DNA of 64,000 bases from Lachnospiraceae bacterium (GCA_017553505.1 JAFZLD010000022.1:62001-126000), one strand, 5' to 3'. Counted from the first letter of the stretch, positions 52,319 through 61,202 are shown. A program made the numbers and translations. The notes: a model not told the origin generated them from the letters alone.

Positions 52319-53545
52319 ATGAAAACTCTTTCAAGAGAATTGCTTGAAAAGCTTGCATTAGAATATGGAGATTCCTTTTATGTGCTTGATTCAGATGTGT
52401 TTGAAGAAAACTGTCTTAGCTTGAGCACGGAATTTAAGAAGTATTATGATAATTTCAATATTGCCTATTCGTATAAGACTAATTACACGCCTAAATTGGT
52501 AAAGATAGTTAATAGATTAGGCGGATTTGCTGAAGTAGTATCTGATATGGAAGTAGAAGTGGCACTTCGGAGCGGAGTACCATATGAGAAAATAATATGG
52601 AACGGACCTGTTAAGAATAAAGAAAAGGTTAAAGAAGTGCTATTAAATGGTGGCACTGTAAATGTCGATTCATTTAATGAGTTTGAATGCATTAAAACGT
52701 TGGCGGAAGACAATCCGGGTTATGTGATTCGAATCGGATTAAGATGCAATTATGACGTGGGTGACGGAGTGCTTTCACGCTTCGGCTTCGATGTTGAAGG
52801 TAATGATTTTGATTCTGTTCTAAAGCAAATCTGTGAAAAAGATAATATTAAGCTTTTGAGTCTTCAAGTCCACTTCGCTGAAAGAGACCCAAAGTATTGG
52901 ACTCAAAGGACTACAAAGATACTGGATGTATATAAAAAAGTAAGAAATGAATATGGCATTGTTCCTGAACGCATAGATTTAGGTGGTGGTATTTACGGAG
53001 ATATGCCTGAGAGCTTAAGTAGACAGCTGGGGACAGAACCTCCATGCTTCAAAGACTATGCCGATAAATCGGCTAAATTGTTTGCTGATTATTTCAAAGA
53101 TGAAGAAAATGCTCCAATGCTTTTGATTGAGCCGGGAACAGCAGTTGTAGCAAATTGTATGCGATATGTTTGCCGAATAGAGACGATAAAGCAGATTTGT
53201 AATAAAACGTATGCTTCTACAAATGGTTCTCAGAAGAATATTAATGTTTGTGGAATTAACTTACCTATGCAAATTATAGGAGGGGGACGCGAAAGAAAGC
53301 AATACAGCGACATTGATTTGGTGGGATATACTTGCATAGAATCAGATTGCCTTTATTCCGGATATAGTGGTGAGATAGGTATAGGCGATTATGTGATATT
53401 TAGCAACTGTGGATCTTACTCACTGGTAATGAAGCCACCATTTATTTTCACAAATGTTCCTGTTATCGATATAAGCGGGGATATGGTTGAAATAATAAAA
53501 AGAGCGGAGACATTTGACGATTTATTTACCACCTATAGTTTCTAA
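52319..53545 (+). CDS. Fold-III PLP-dependent decarboxylase (LysA/SbnH-like)
   Basis: 408 residues from the ATG at 52319; an open frame upstream to 52286 overlaps the aldolase end. The alanine-racemase-like barrel carries the PLP lysine K53 in A-Y-S-Y-K-T-N. L-Q-V-H-F-A-E-R-D, a glycine-rich phosphate loop D-L-G-G-G-I-Y-G, I-E-P-G-T-A and the C-terminal C-I-E-S-D-C-L-Y motif supply the second-subunit Cys/Asp typical of diaminopimelate- and ornithine-type decarboxylases. The H-x-G-S motif of true diaminopimelate decarboxylase reads H-F-A-E here, so the substrate is likely different. Its pairing with an HpcH-type aldolase recalls sbnG-sbnH of staphyloferrin B, but no NIS synthetase is present. 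Confidence 0.8.
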   Translation: MKTLSRELLEKLALEYGDSFYVLDSDVFEENCLSLSTEFKKYYDNFNIAYSYKTNYTPKLVKIVNRLGGFAEVVSDMEVEVALRSGVPYEKIIWNGPVKNKEKVKEVLLNGGTVNVDSFNEFECIKTLAEDNPGYVIRIGLRCNYDVGDGVLSRFGFDVEGNDFDSVLKQICEKDNIKLLSLQVHFAERDPKYWTQRTTKILDVYKKVRNEYGIVPERIDLGGGIYGDMPESLSRQLGTEPPCFKDYADKSAKLFADYFKDEENAPMLLIEPGTAVVANCMRYVCRIETIKQICNKTYASTNGSQKNINVCGINLPMQIIGGGRERKQYSDIDLVGYTCIESDCLYSGYSGEIGIGDYVIFSNCGSYSLVMKPPFIFTNVPVIDISGDMVEIIKRAETFDDLFTTYSF

Positions 53546-53634
53546 TGTATTGAACGACCTGCATTTATTCCAACATTAGTGAGTAGATTTTTTAAGTAAT
53601 CAAATTTTTGATTGATAAAGAAAACAGGAGTGAA

Positions 53635-54327
53635 ATGATTATATTCATAGGCATTAATAAATTTATAAAACGCTTTTTTGATATGGTTTCATCGGGTGTG
53701 TTACTTATCCTATTGATTCCTTTTATGGCCATCATAGCAATAGCGGTAAAGCTTGATTCTAAAGGTCCAATTTTCTTTGTTCAACGTCGTAGAACTCTTC
53801 ACGGAAGAGAGTTTAATATGTACAAGTATCGTTCTATGATTGTTGACGCTGAGTCGATGGGGTCGGGGTTATGCAACTATAAAGATGATCCCAGAGTTAC
53901 GAAAGTCGGGAAGTTCTTACGTGAGACAAGTTTAGATGAATTGCCGCAGTTACTAAACATTTTTCTGGGCGATATGAGCGTTGTTGGACCGAGACCTCCG
54001 GTAGCGTACGAATTTGGTGATTTCGAGACGATTAATAAAAGGTTTCGAAAACGATTTGAAGTAAGAGGCGGTCTGACCGGTTATGCTCAGATTAAAGGGC
54101 GTAATGATAACGATTGGAATGAAAAAGTAGATTTAGATAACAAATATATAGACTTGTTTAGAAAGTATGGTGTCGTAGTTGATATTGCAATCATTTTTCA
54201 AACGGTATTTCGCGTTTTCAAGAAAGATCAGGTATACGAAACAAAAGCAGATGCTACTATGACTGACGAAGAAGCGGCAAGACAGAATGCAGAGAATTTG
54301 GTGGCTCTGTCTCATGAGCCGGATTGA
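53635..54327 (+). CDS. Sugar transferase, short form (second priming phosphoglycosyltransferase)
   Basis: 230 residues from the ATG at 53635 with CAGGAG 4 bases upstream; an upstream TTG at 53608 has no site. An N-terminal re-entrant helix (about 16-40, S-S-G-V-L-L-I-L-L-I-P-F) is followed by the catalytic domain: R-R-R-T-L-H-G-R-E-F-N-M-Y-K-Y-R-S-M, T-S-L-D-E-L-P-Q-L-L-N-I-F-L-G-D-M-S-V-V-G-P-R-P-P and G-G-L-T-G-Y-A-Q-I-K-G-R. It attaches the first sugar-phosphate to undecaprenyl phosphate. It lacks the N-terminal membrane domain of the 41-kb enzyme, so the two probably prime different glycans or use different UDP-sugars. Confidence 0.92.
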   Translation: MIIFIGINKFIKRFFDMVSSGVLLILLIPFMAIIAIAVKLDSKGPIFFVQRRRTLHGREFNMYKYRSMIVDAESMGSGLCNYKDDPRVTKVGKFLRETSLDELPQLLNIFLGDMSVVGPRPPVAYEFGDFETINKRFRKRFEVRGGLTGYAQIKGRNDNDWNEKVDLDNKYIDLFRKYGVVVDIAIIFQTVFRVFKKDQVYETKADATMTDEEAARQNAENLVALSHEPD

Positions 54328-54339
54328 TATGAGGTGAAT

Positions 54340-55266
54340 ATGAAATACGATGTGTCGGAACGACTAATATGGCTAAATGGAGAACTGAAGCATGTTAATG
54401 ATGCAATGATTAATGTGCTATCGCCTACATCTCAATTTGGTCTTAATGTTTTCGAAGGAATTCCCTGTTATTATAATGGCGATACTGGCAAGCTGTATGC
54501 ATATAGACTTGATGATCATTACAACAGATTGATAAAGTCTGCTAAGTTGTTACAAATAGAATGCCCTTATTCCAAGGATGATATGAAAAAGGCATTTATG
54601 GATGTAATAAAGGCCAATGAATATGATGAGAATTTGTCTGTAAGACAGACGCTCTTTGTTGAAGGGTTTGGCTCATGGGGCTCAGAAGGTCCTACAGGCA
54701 TGTTTGTGGCGCCTATTCCGAGAGGCAAGACAAGTGCGGAATATAATAAAAAGGGTCTGAATGTTTGCATATCATCATATCGTCGCATAAGTGAAGACAA
54801 TCTGTCTCCCAGAATTAAATGTGGCGCTAACTATATGAACAGCCGCGTAGGGCAGCGTGAGGCACTTCGTAACGGCTATGATACTTGCATTTTCCTTAAT
54901 GAGTTCGGTAAAGTGTCAGAAGGACCGGGCAGTTGTTTTTTCATGATTAAAGACGAGACGGTGATTACTCCACTGCTGACTGATTCTGTACTCGAGAGTA
55001 TTACCAGAGATTCGATATTGAAGATTGCCAAGAATCTTGGATATAAGACTGTGGAGCGTACTATTGACAGAACAGAATTGTATACAGCAGATGAGGCATT
55101 TCTTTGTGGTTCTGCTATGGAGTTAACACCCATTCTCAGTATTGATAAGAATACACTGAATAACACTAGCTTAAAGAGTATAAGCGCATTGTTACATAGT
55201 GAGTATTTAGATATTGCAAGAGGAAAGAAAGAAGAGTATTCCGATTGGATTACGGAGATTAAATAG
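54340..55266 (+). CDS. Class IV (branched-chain type) PLP aminotransferase
   Basis: 308 residues from the ATG at 54340, supported by GAGGTGA just upstream; a GTG at 54334 is in frame. Fold-IV features: Q-F-G-L-N-V-F-E-G-I (33-41), R-I-K-C-G-A-N-Y with PLP lysine K160, and E-G-P-G-S-C-F-F from E194. T-R-D-S-I-L and F-L-C-G-S-A-M-E-L-T-P-I follow, as in IlvE. It moves amino groups between glutamate and hydrophobic 2-oxo acids. In this locus it may aminate a 2-oxo acid made by the aldolase, rather than serve leucine or valine synthesis. A D-amino acid transaminase is a weaker alternative. Confidence 0.85.
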   Translation: MKYDVSERLIWLNGELKHVNDAMINVLSPTSQFGLNVFEGIPCYYNGDTGKLYAYRLDDHYNRLIKSAKLLQIECPYSKDDMKKAFMDVIKANEYDENLSVRQTLFVEGFGSWGSEGPTGMFVAPIPRGKTSAEYNKKGLNVCISSYRRISEDNLSPRIKCGANYMNSRVGQREALRNGYDTCIFLNEFGKVSEGPGSCFFMIKDETVITPLLTDSVLESITRDSILKIAKNLGYKTVERTIDRTELYTADEAFLCGSAMELTPILSIDKNTLNNTSLKSISALLHSEYLDIARGKKEEYSDWITEIK

Positions 55267-55269
55267 TTT

Positions 55270-56493
55270 ATGAAAGTTTGGATAATCGATCATTACGCGG
55301 TGCCTCCTAAATATTGTCCCCTTGCCAGACAAACTGTGTTTGCACGTAAACTGGAGGAAAGAGGACATGATGCTATTATCTTTTGTGCCAGTACGGTACA
55401 TAACTCAGATATTAATCTTGATAATGGAGCATCTCTTTATCGCGAGGAGGTTGTTGACGGTGTTAAGTATGTCTATATTACGTGCAGACAATACCGAGGG
55501 AATGGGATTGCTCGAATTTTGAATATGTTGGAGTTTGCACGTAAGCTTCCGAGAGTTGTGAAGCACTACGATAAGCCCGATGCGGTTCTTTCTTGTTCTA
55601 TGACGCTTCAGGCATGCGAACAAGGGGTAAGGCTTGCGAAGAAGTATGGAGCCAGGGCTGTAGCCCAGATAACTGACATGTGGCCGGAGACTCTGGTTGC
55701 ATACAAAATTGCAGGAAGAAATAATCCTGCGGTGATGTACTTACGCAAGAAAGAAAAATGGATATATACACATGCTGATGCTGTTATTTTTTCCATGGAG
55801 GGTGCTTACGACTATATTGAAGAGCAGAAGTGGGAAAGGGCGGTTCCTAAGAGCAAAGTGTTTTATATTAATAATGGTGTAGATTTAGAGGCATTTGATT
55901 ATAATAGAGGACATTGGACGATAGAAGATGAAGATTTACATAATAGAGAATTACTCAAGGTTGTTTATGTGGGGTCAATTCGTAAAGCTAATAACTTAGG
56001 CTCGCTTCTTGACATTGCAAAGACTATTAATGATAGCCGTATAAAGTTTTTAATCTGGGGTGATGGTGATGAGAAGGAGGAACTTGATGAACGGATTAAG
56101 AGTGAGCATATCACAAATGTAGCTTTTAAGGGACGCGTAGACAAGAAGTATATTCCGTTCATTACAAGCCATGCAGATGTTAACTTGATGAACGGACTCG
56201 AAAATCCGATATTTCGATTTGGAATCAGTCCCAACAAACTGTTCGACTATTTTGCAGCGGGCAAACCGATATTATGTAACTTTTCTTCCAAATATAACCC
56301 TGTCATTACAGAAAAGGCCGGATTAGAATATGACCCGAACAAACCTGGCGACTTCGCAGAGAAACTGTCTGAGATATTGACAACTGAATCTGATGCTATA
56401 GGAAACAACGGTCGTCGTGCGGTAGAGAAAAAGTACAATTTTAATGCGATGACGGATACACTTGAGAAAATTTTGAGGAAGACAACGGAGTAA
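55270..56493 (+). CDS. Family 4 glycosyltransferase (WbuB-like)
   Basis: 407 residues. M-K-V-W-I-I-D-H-Y-A-V-P-P opens the N-terminal domain, as in WbuB/WbnA-type transferases of N-acetylfucosamine. A-Q-I-T-D-M-W-P-E and I-N-N-G-V-D mark the linker, and F-R-F-G-I-S-P-N-K-L-F-D-Y-F-A-A-G-K-P takes the place of the usual E-x7-E region (N-K-L-F-D-Y). It is probably the enzyme that adds an amino sugar after priming. It starts 3 bases after the aminotransferase without a distinct ribosome binding site, implying coupling. Confidence 0.9.
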   Translation: MKVWIIDHYAVPPKYCPLARQTVFARKLEERGHDAIIFCASTVHNSDINLDNGASLYREEVVDGVKYVYITCRQYRGNGIARILNMLEFARKLPRVVKHYDKPDAVLSCSMTLQACEQGVRLAKKYGARAVAQITDMWPETLVAYKIAGRNNPAVMYLRKKEKWIYTHADAVIFSMEGAYDYIEEQKWERAVPKSKVFYINNGVDLEAFDYNRGHWTIEDEDLHNRELLKVVYVGSIRKANNLGSLLDIAKTINDSRIKFLIWGDGDEKEELDERIKSEHITNVAFKGRVDKKYIPFITSHADVNLMNGLENPIFRFGISPNKLFDYFAAGKPILCNFSSKYNPVITEKAGLEYDPNKPGDFAEKLSEILTTESDAIGNNGRRAVEKKYNFNAMTDTLEKILRKTTE

Positions 56494-56497
56494 GCTA

Positions 56498-57121
56498 ATG
56501 AAAGTGCTTGTTTTATCTCCACATACCGATGATGCAGAATTAGCATGTGGAGCAACTATATCGCGTTTAATTAGGGAAGGTCATGAGATACACTATGTGG
56601 CTTTTTCAGCGTGTGAAAGGACATTGAAAGATAAGGGCTTACCAACTGGCATGCTTATAACAGAGTCAGACGAAGCCACCGAAGCATTGGGAATATCCAA
56701 AGAAAATACAGAAATATTAGATTTTGATGTAAGATACTTCCCTGAGAACAGGCAGGCCATTTTGGATAGTCTTATAAGAATAAATAAAGAAATAAAGCCG
56801 GATTTAATCCTTTCACCATGTATTCATGATGTTCATCAGGACCATTTTACTGTTGCTTCAGAAGTATTGAGAGCGTTTAAGAGAAAAACAATACTTATGT
56901 ATGAGGAACCGTGGAATAATTTTTCTTTTTCAAATCAGATGTTCATTAAATTGGAAGAAGAGGATGTCAAAACTAAGATTAAGGCTCTTTCGTGCTATAA
57001 ATCTCAAGGCGACAAGGACTATATGACTGAAGAGTATACACGTGGAGTTTTAAGGATGCATGGGGTGCAAATAGGGGAGCAATACGCGGAAGTTTTTGAA
57101 ACTCCTAGGATTGTGATTTAG
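56498..57121 (+). CDS. PIG-L family deacetylase
   Basis: 207 residues. The zinc site is S-P-H-T-D-D-A-E (7-14, H9 and D12 as likely ligands) with I-H-D-V-H-Q-D-H in the middle supplying the third ligand. This is the LmbE/PIG-L fold, which removes N-acetyl groups from GlcNAc-type sugars. No signal peptide is present, so it works on a nucleotide- or lipid-linked sugar in the cytoplasm. CGGAG lies before the ATG. The very next gene is an LpxD-like N-acyltransferase, and the pair would exchange an acetyl group for another acyl group on an amino sugar. Confidence 0.9.
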   Translation: MKVLVLSPHTDDAELACGATISRLIREGHEIHYVAFSACERTLKDKGLPTGMLITESDEATEALGISKENTEILDFDVRYFPENRQAILDSLIRINKEIKPDLILSPCIHDVHQDHFTVASEVLRAFKRKTILMYEEPWNNFSFSNQMFIKLEEEDVKTKIKALSCYKSQGDKDYMTEEYTRGVLRMHGVQIGEQYAEVFETPRIVI

Positions 57122-57131
57122 GGAGCGTTGA

Positions 57132-58043
57132 ATGAAAGTATCCAAACTAGTCGACTATGTTAAAGAAAACTATGCAGATTGTGAAGTTTGCGAGCAAGTA
57201 GATTTTGAAGTAAATTCCGTTTGCAATCTAGACAGCATTAAATCTAACTCTTTAGTTTGGGTTAAAAATGCAAATGGCCTTAAGAAAATTCAAGACAGTG
57301 AAGCCAACAATGTACTGATTATAGCAGAGAAGGCGTGCAGAGTATCCAAAGAAGACGCTTGGGTTGTGTATGTTGAAGGTTCTAAAGCTTGCTTCTTCGA
57401 CATAGTTCATTCTTTTTTTACTAGGCCGGAGAAGAGAGAGATAAGTTCCCATTCTGTTGTTTCTACTCAAAAGATAGGAAGAAATGTAAACATCGGAGAC
57501 TTTTCGGTTATTGGCGAGGAAGTGGTCATTGAGGATGATGTTTATGTGGGCAATAATGTGTCTATAATTTGTCCGGCTGTTATTGGAAAGGGTACTATAA
57601 TTAATGATGGAGTAGTAATTGGAACAAGGGGGTATGGTTTCTATAGAAAACAGACTGATGAGAAGATACCCGTGCCTCATATCGGAGGTGTACTTATTGG
57701 AGAAAACGTAGAAATAGGAGCCAATACGTGCATCGATAGAGGAACCTTGTCTAACACTGTTATAGAAGACGGAGTTAAAATAGATAATCTATGCCATATT
57801 GCACATAATGTGCATATTGGCAAGAATTCTATGGTTATTGCTCATTCAATGATTGGCGGAAGTGCTTCCGTTGGGGAGAATGTATATATAGCACCGGGTG
57901 TGTTAGTAATTAATCAGTGCACCGTTGAAAGTAATTCGTTGTTAGGCATGGGGGCAGTAGTAACAGAGAATGTAGGTAGGAATAAGGTTGTGGTCGGGGT
58001 TCCGGCTAAACCTATTAGGGATAATAGTAAACCAATAATTTAA
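57132..58043 (+). CDS. LpxD-like left-handed beta-helix N-acyltransferase
   Basis: 303 residues. Residues 1-110 are an N-terminal domain like the uridine-binding domain of LpxD (N-L-D-S-I-K-S-N-S-L-V-W-V). Hexapeptide repeats follow from about 115 (I-G-R-N-V-N, I-G-D-F-S-V, I-E-D-D-V-Y and so on). I-A-H-N-V-H-I-G-K-N contains the catalytic-type His of LpxD/LpxA. LpxD adds hydroxyacyl chains to UDP-glucosamine for lipid A; a Firmicute has no lipid A, so this enzyme probably N-acylates an amino sugar of the polysaccharide. GGGAG precedes the ATG. Confidence 0.85.
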   Translation: MKVSKLVDYVKENYADCEVCEQVDFEVNSVCNLDSIKSNSLVWVKNANGLKKIQDSEANNVLIIAEKACRVSKEDAWVVYVEGSKACFFDIVHSFFTRPEKREISSHSVVSTQKIGRNVNIGDFSVIGEEVVIEDDVYVGNNVSIICPAVIGKGTIINDGVVIGTRGYGFYRKQTDEKIPVPHIGGVLIGENVEIGANTCIDRGTLSNTVIEDGVKIDNLCHIAHNVHIGKNSMVIAHSMIGGSASVGENVYIAPGVLVINQCTVESNSLLGMGAVVTENVGRNKVVVGVPAKPIRDNSKPII

Positions 58044-58062
58044 TGGAAAGACGAGTAAAACG

Positions 58063-58566
58063 ATGTCGGATTATTACGTACATGACAGCAGTTACATAGA
58101 TGAAGATGTTGAAATTGGGCGAGGGTCCAAAATCTGGCACTTTTGTCACATTCAAAAAGGTGCGAAGATAGGCAATAACTGTTCATTGGGGCAAAATGTC
58201 AATGTGTCGAATAATGTTATAATAGGAAACGAGTGTAAGATACAAAATAATGTTTCTATTTACGAAGGCGTAACGCTTGAAGACGGTGTGTTTTGCGGTC
58301 CATCTTGCGTGTTTACCAATGATTTGACTCCAAGGGCAAGATATCCCAAAGGAAGCAGTAACTATAAGAAAACGTTAGTTAAAGAAGGCGCATCTATTGG
58401 TGCTAACGCAACAATTGTATGTGGGCATACAGTGGGTAGATATGCGATGATAGCTGCAGGAGCAGTAGTTACTTCGGATGTACCTGACTATGCACTTGTT
58501 GCAGGAATTCCGGCAAAAGTAATTGGAAAAGTAGATGAGTACGGAAACGTTATAGAGAGATTTTAG
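58063..58566 (+). CDS. Hexapeptide-repeat N-acetyltransferase (WlbB/WbpD-like)
   Basis: 167 residues, almost all left-handed beta-helix. I-G-R-G-S-K-I-W-H-F-C-H-I and I-G-N-N-C-S-L-G-Q-N-V are followed by F-T-N-D-L-T-P-R-A, the loop typical of WlbB/WbpD, then G-A-S-I-G-A-N-A-T-I-V and V-A-G-I-P-A-K-V-I-G. WbpD acetylates the 3-amino group of UDP-2-acetamido-3-amino-glucuronate. With the WbpA-like gene next door and a Gfo/Idh oxidoreductase at 50.4 kb, it fits a UDP-GlcNAc(3NAc)A-type pathway. The required 3-aminotransferase (WbpE) is not visible in this window. Confidence 0.88.
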   Translation: MSDYYVHDSSYIDEDVEIGRGSKIWHFCHIQKGAKIGNNCSLGQNVNVSNNVIIGNECKIQNNVSIYEGVTLEDGVFCGPSCVFTNDLTPRARYPKGSSNYKKTLVKEGASIGANATIVCGHTVGRYAMIAAGAVVTSDVPDYALVAGIPAKVIGKVDEYGNVIERF

Positions 58567-58585
58567 AGTAGGAGAGCAGTGTGTT

Positions 58586-59899
58586 ATGAAGCAGTTTTTG
58601 CTTGAGAAGATTTCAAAGAAAGATATTGTATGCGGCGTTGTCGGCTTGGGATATGTAGGTCTTCCGCTGGCAGTGGAAAAGGCCAAGGCCGGTTTTAAAA
58701 CCATTGGATTTGATGTTCAAAAAGAAAAAGTTGACTTGGTTAATTCGGGTCATAACTATATAGGAGATGTTGTTGATTCTGATTTGAAAAAGCTGGTTGA
58801 AGCGGGCATGCTTTCTGCAACTACCGATTTTTCTTTTGTTAAGGATGTTGATTTTATAGCGATTTGCGTACCGACGCCATTAGATTCGCATCAGGAGCCG
58901 GACATCAGTTATGTTAAAGCGTCAGCTGAAGCAATATCACAGCATCTTACCAAGAACACAATGGTGGTACTTGAAAGTACAACATATCCCGGAACGACAG
59001 AAGAATTGATTAAACCCATCTTAGAGTCTGGTTCCGGTTTAAAATGCGGCGAAGATTTCTATCTGGGATTCTCACCGGAGAGGGTCGATCCCGGTAACCT
59101 TATTTATAAGACAAAGAACACGCCCAAGGTTGTAGGCGGAATTGGTAAAGATGCAACTGAAGTAATAGCAACGATGTATCGAGCTGTCCTTGAGAGCGAT
59201 ATTCAGGAAGTATCATCCCCTGCGGTGGCAGAAATGGAGAAGATTCTTGAAAACACATATAGGAATATCAACATAGGTCTTATTAACGAGCTTGGCAGAC
59301 TTTGCCATAAGATGGGTATTTCTGTATGGGAAGTAGTAGATGCTGCTAAGACTAAGCCTTACGGATTCCAGGCTTTCTATCCCGGCCCCGGTCTTGGTGG
59401 ACACTGCATTCCGCTTGATCCTTACTACCTTACTTGGAAAGCGAGAGAATACGGATTCCATACCACTCTTATAGAGAATAGTATGGTCATCAATGATGGT
59501 CAGCCCGCATATTGTGTTGAGCGAGCAATGCATATCCTTAACAGACACAAGAAAGCAATAAACGGAGCTAGGGTGTTGGTGCTTGGAGTAGCATACAAGC
59601 AGGATATAGACGATTATAGAGAGAGCCCGGCTATACGCGTAATTGAAGAATTGGAAAAAGTCGGAGCCAACGTAGACTTTTATGATCCATGGATTCCTAA
59701 ATATAAGGAACACGGTGTATTCCGCGAAGGCATAGGGGCTCTTACACCTGAAACTGTAGCTAAATATGACCTTGTAATGATTACAACTGCGCATACGAAC
59801 GTGGATTATGATATGGTGCAGAAGAATGCGAAGGCTATTTTTGATACGAAGAATGTTATGAAGAAAATCGGAAATAGAAGCAATATAGAAGTGCTATAG
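58586..59899 (+). CDS. UDP-HexNAc 6-dehydrogenase (WbpA-like)
   Basis: 437 residues. The NAD-binding motif is V-G-L-G-Y-V-G-L-P-L (20-29). C-V-P-T-P-L-D, the W/P-type E-S-T-T-Y-P-G-T-T and G-F-S-P-E-R-V-D-P-G are present, and the catalytic cysteine lies in G-L-G-G-H-C-I-P-L-D-P. The S-P-E-R-V-D-P-G form and length match WbpA-type enzymes that oxidise UDP-GlcNAc to its uronic acid, rather than UDP-glucose dehydrogenases. The product gives the polysaccharide a negative charge and can be the substrate of the oxidoreductase and acetyltransferase of this block. Confidence 0.92.
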   Translation: MKQFLLEKISKKDIVCGVVGLGYVGLPLAVEKAKAGFKTIGFDVQKEKVDLVNSGHNYIGDVVDSDLKKLVEAGMLSATTDFSFVKDVDFIAICVPTPLDSHQEPDISYVKASAEAISQHLTKNTMVVLESTTYPGTTEELIKPILESGSGLKCGEDFYLGFSPERVDPGNLIYKTKNTPKVVGGIGKDATEVIATMYRAVLESDIQEVSSPAVAEMEKILENTYRNINIGLINELGRLCHKMGISVWEVVDAAKTKPYGFQAFYPGPGLGGHCIPLDPYYLTWKAREYGFHTTLIENSMVINDGQPAYCVERAMHILNRHKKAINGARVLVLGVAYKQDIDDYRESPAIRVIEELEKVGANVDFYDPWIPKYKEHGVFREGIGALTPETVAKYDLVMITTAHTNVDYDMVQKNAKAIFDTKNVMKKIGNRSNIEVL

Positions 59900-59969
59900 T
59901 AAGTATTATAATGCTATATGCTTTATATAAAAGAATATCGATATAACAATACTTAGGATATATAACAGA

Positions 59970-61202
59970 ATGAAGACTCTTTTAATATTTCCCGGAAATA
60001 TAGATAACAGTTTTTTCATTAATGAGGTTGAATTCTCTAAGAAGAGGTTTGATCGAGTCGTAGCATTCGTGTATAAGGAGAAGAGGAAAGATTACGCTAA
60101 AGTTGCTGAAGAATATGGCTTTGACTATTTTGTAATCGACGAGAAGAAGTTATCTTCTGTTTTGCGTGTTCTCAAATCGCTTATAAGTCGGGATTCTGAT
60201 GAATTAAGATACGAAGCTAGGAACATATGGAAACAGGAAGATTCTATTGTTAGAAAAATAAAAAAGACAGCGTATGCACTTTTTTACTATTCATTCGCGT
60301 GCCAAAGTTACTATAAGTTCAAGAAGAATTTTGATAAAACAGATGATATATATGTGTATTCTTTTTGGATGAGTAGGGGTGCTGTTGCAGGGAGCATGAT
60401 AAAGAATAAGACGGGGAATGTTAAGTATTTTTCCAGAGCTCACGGATATGATTTATATGAGAACAGGAACACACTCAATTATTTGCCCTTCAGGAAATAT
60501 ATTTATGATTCTGCTGATAAGATCTTTTTCATATCCAAGCAAGGTCTAGACTATTACAAAGGGAAATATGGTTTTTCGGATCATAAACTTGACGTTTCAT
60601 ACTTGGGCGTAAAGGGCAATGAAGAATATAGAAAAAGAATTGGTGCTGTAGATAAAGTTCGCATTGTTTCTTGTTCAAGCATTAATTCAATTAAACGATT
60701 GGATTTAATAATATCGCTTTTGTCCGGTTTATCGATTAATTATGAATGGATACACGTTGGCGATGGCGAACTGCGTGATGAAATAATAAAACTGGCAGAA
60801 AAAAAGTTACCTAAAGGGTCATATACTTTTGTAGGTGCTTTGCCAAATGATAAGGTTGTTCCTCTTTACGAGCAAATGGAGGCTGATTTTTTTATCAATT
60901 TGAGCGATTCAGAAGGAATACCTGTTTCAATAATGGAGGCTCTTTCTGTCGGATTGCCTGTTATCGCAAGACCTGTAGGTGGTATTCCTGAGATTGTGGA
61001 TGGGAAGTCAGGCCTTTTGGTTGAAATAAAGGATTCGATTACTAAAGAAGTAGTCGATAAAGTAGAATCTTTCTTGAACAATAGGATAGATAATATGGCA
61101 GCATATACCGGTTATTCTAATGCCGCATATGAAATGTGGAACATAAATTTTCGAAGAGAAACAAATTATAACAAATTCTATGATACTGTTGAGAAATTAT
61201 AA
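59970..61202 (+). CDS. Family 4 glycosyltransferase (GT-B)
   Basis: 410 residues. The N-terminal half is unusually rich in Lys, Tyr and Phe (AT-rich codons). The C-terminal half has the family features: V-S-C-S-S-I-N-S-I-K-R-L-D, W-I-H-V-G-D-G-E-L, and the donor site D-S-E-G-I-P-V-S-I-M-E-A-L-S-V-G-L-P with E-x7-E, then P-V-G-G-I-P-E. No clear ribosome binding site precedes the ATG. The 70-base gap upstream is very AT-rich and could hold a weak promoter. Donor and acceptor unknown. Confidence 0.9.
   Translation: MKTLLIFPGNIDNSFFINEVEFSKKRFDRVVAFVYKEKRKDYAKVAEEYGFDYFVIDEKKLSSVLRVLKSLISRDSDELRYEARNIWKQEDSIVRKIKKTAYALFYYSFACQSYYKFKKNFDKTDDIYVYSFWMSRGAVAGSMIKNKTGNVKYFSRAHGYDLYENRNTLNYLPFRKYIYDSADKIFFISKQGLDYYKGKYGFSDHKLDVSYLGVKGNEEYRKRIGAVDKVRIVSCSSINSIKRLDLIISLLSGLSINYEWIHVGDGELRDEIIKLAEKKLPKGSYTFVGALPNDKVVPLYEQMEADFFINLSDSEGIPVSIMEALSVGLPVIARPVGGIPEIVDGKSGLLVEIKDSITKEVVDKVESFLNNRIDNMAAYTGYSNAAYEMWNINFRRETNYNKFYDTVEKL

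Noticed and set aside
51484..53545. Staphyloferrin-type siderophore cluster
   Set aside because: Only the aldolase/decarboxylase resemblance is present. There is no IucA/IucC-type synthetase or siderophore transporter in the window, and the genes are embedded among glycosyltransferases.
57132..58043. LpxD-like gene as a sign of a Gram-negative host
   Set aside because: The surrounding chromosome has CdaA/CdaR, Mbl-FlhO-FlhP, ComFC-YvyF and an HPr with Ser46, all pointing to Firmicutes. A glycan N-acylation role explains the gene better.
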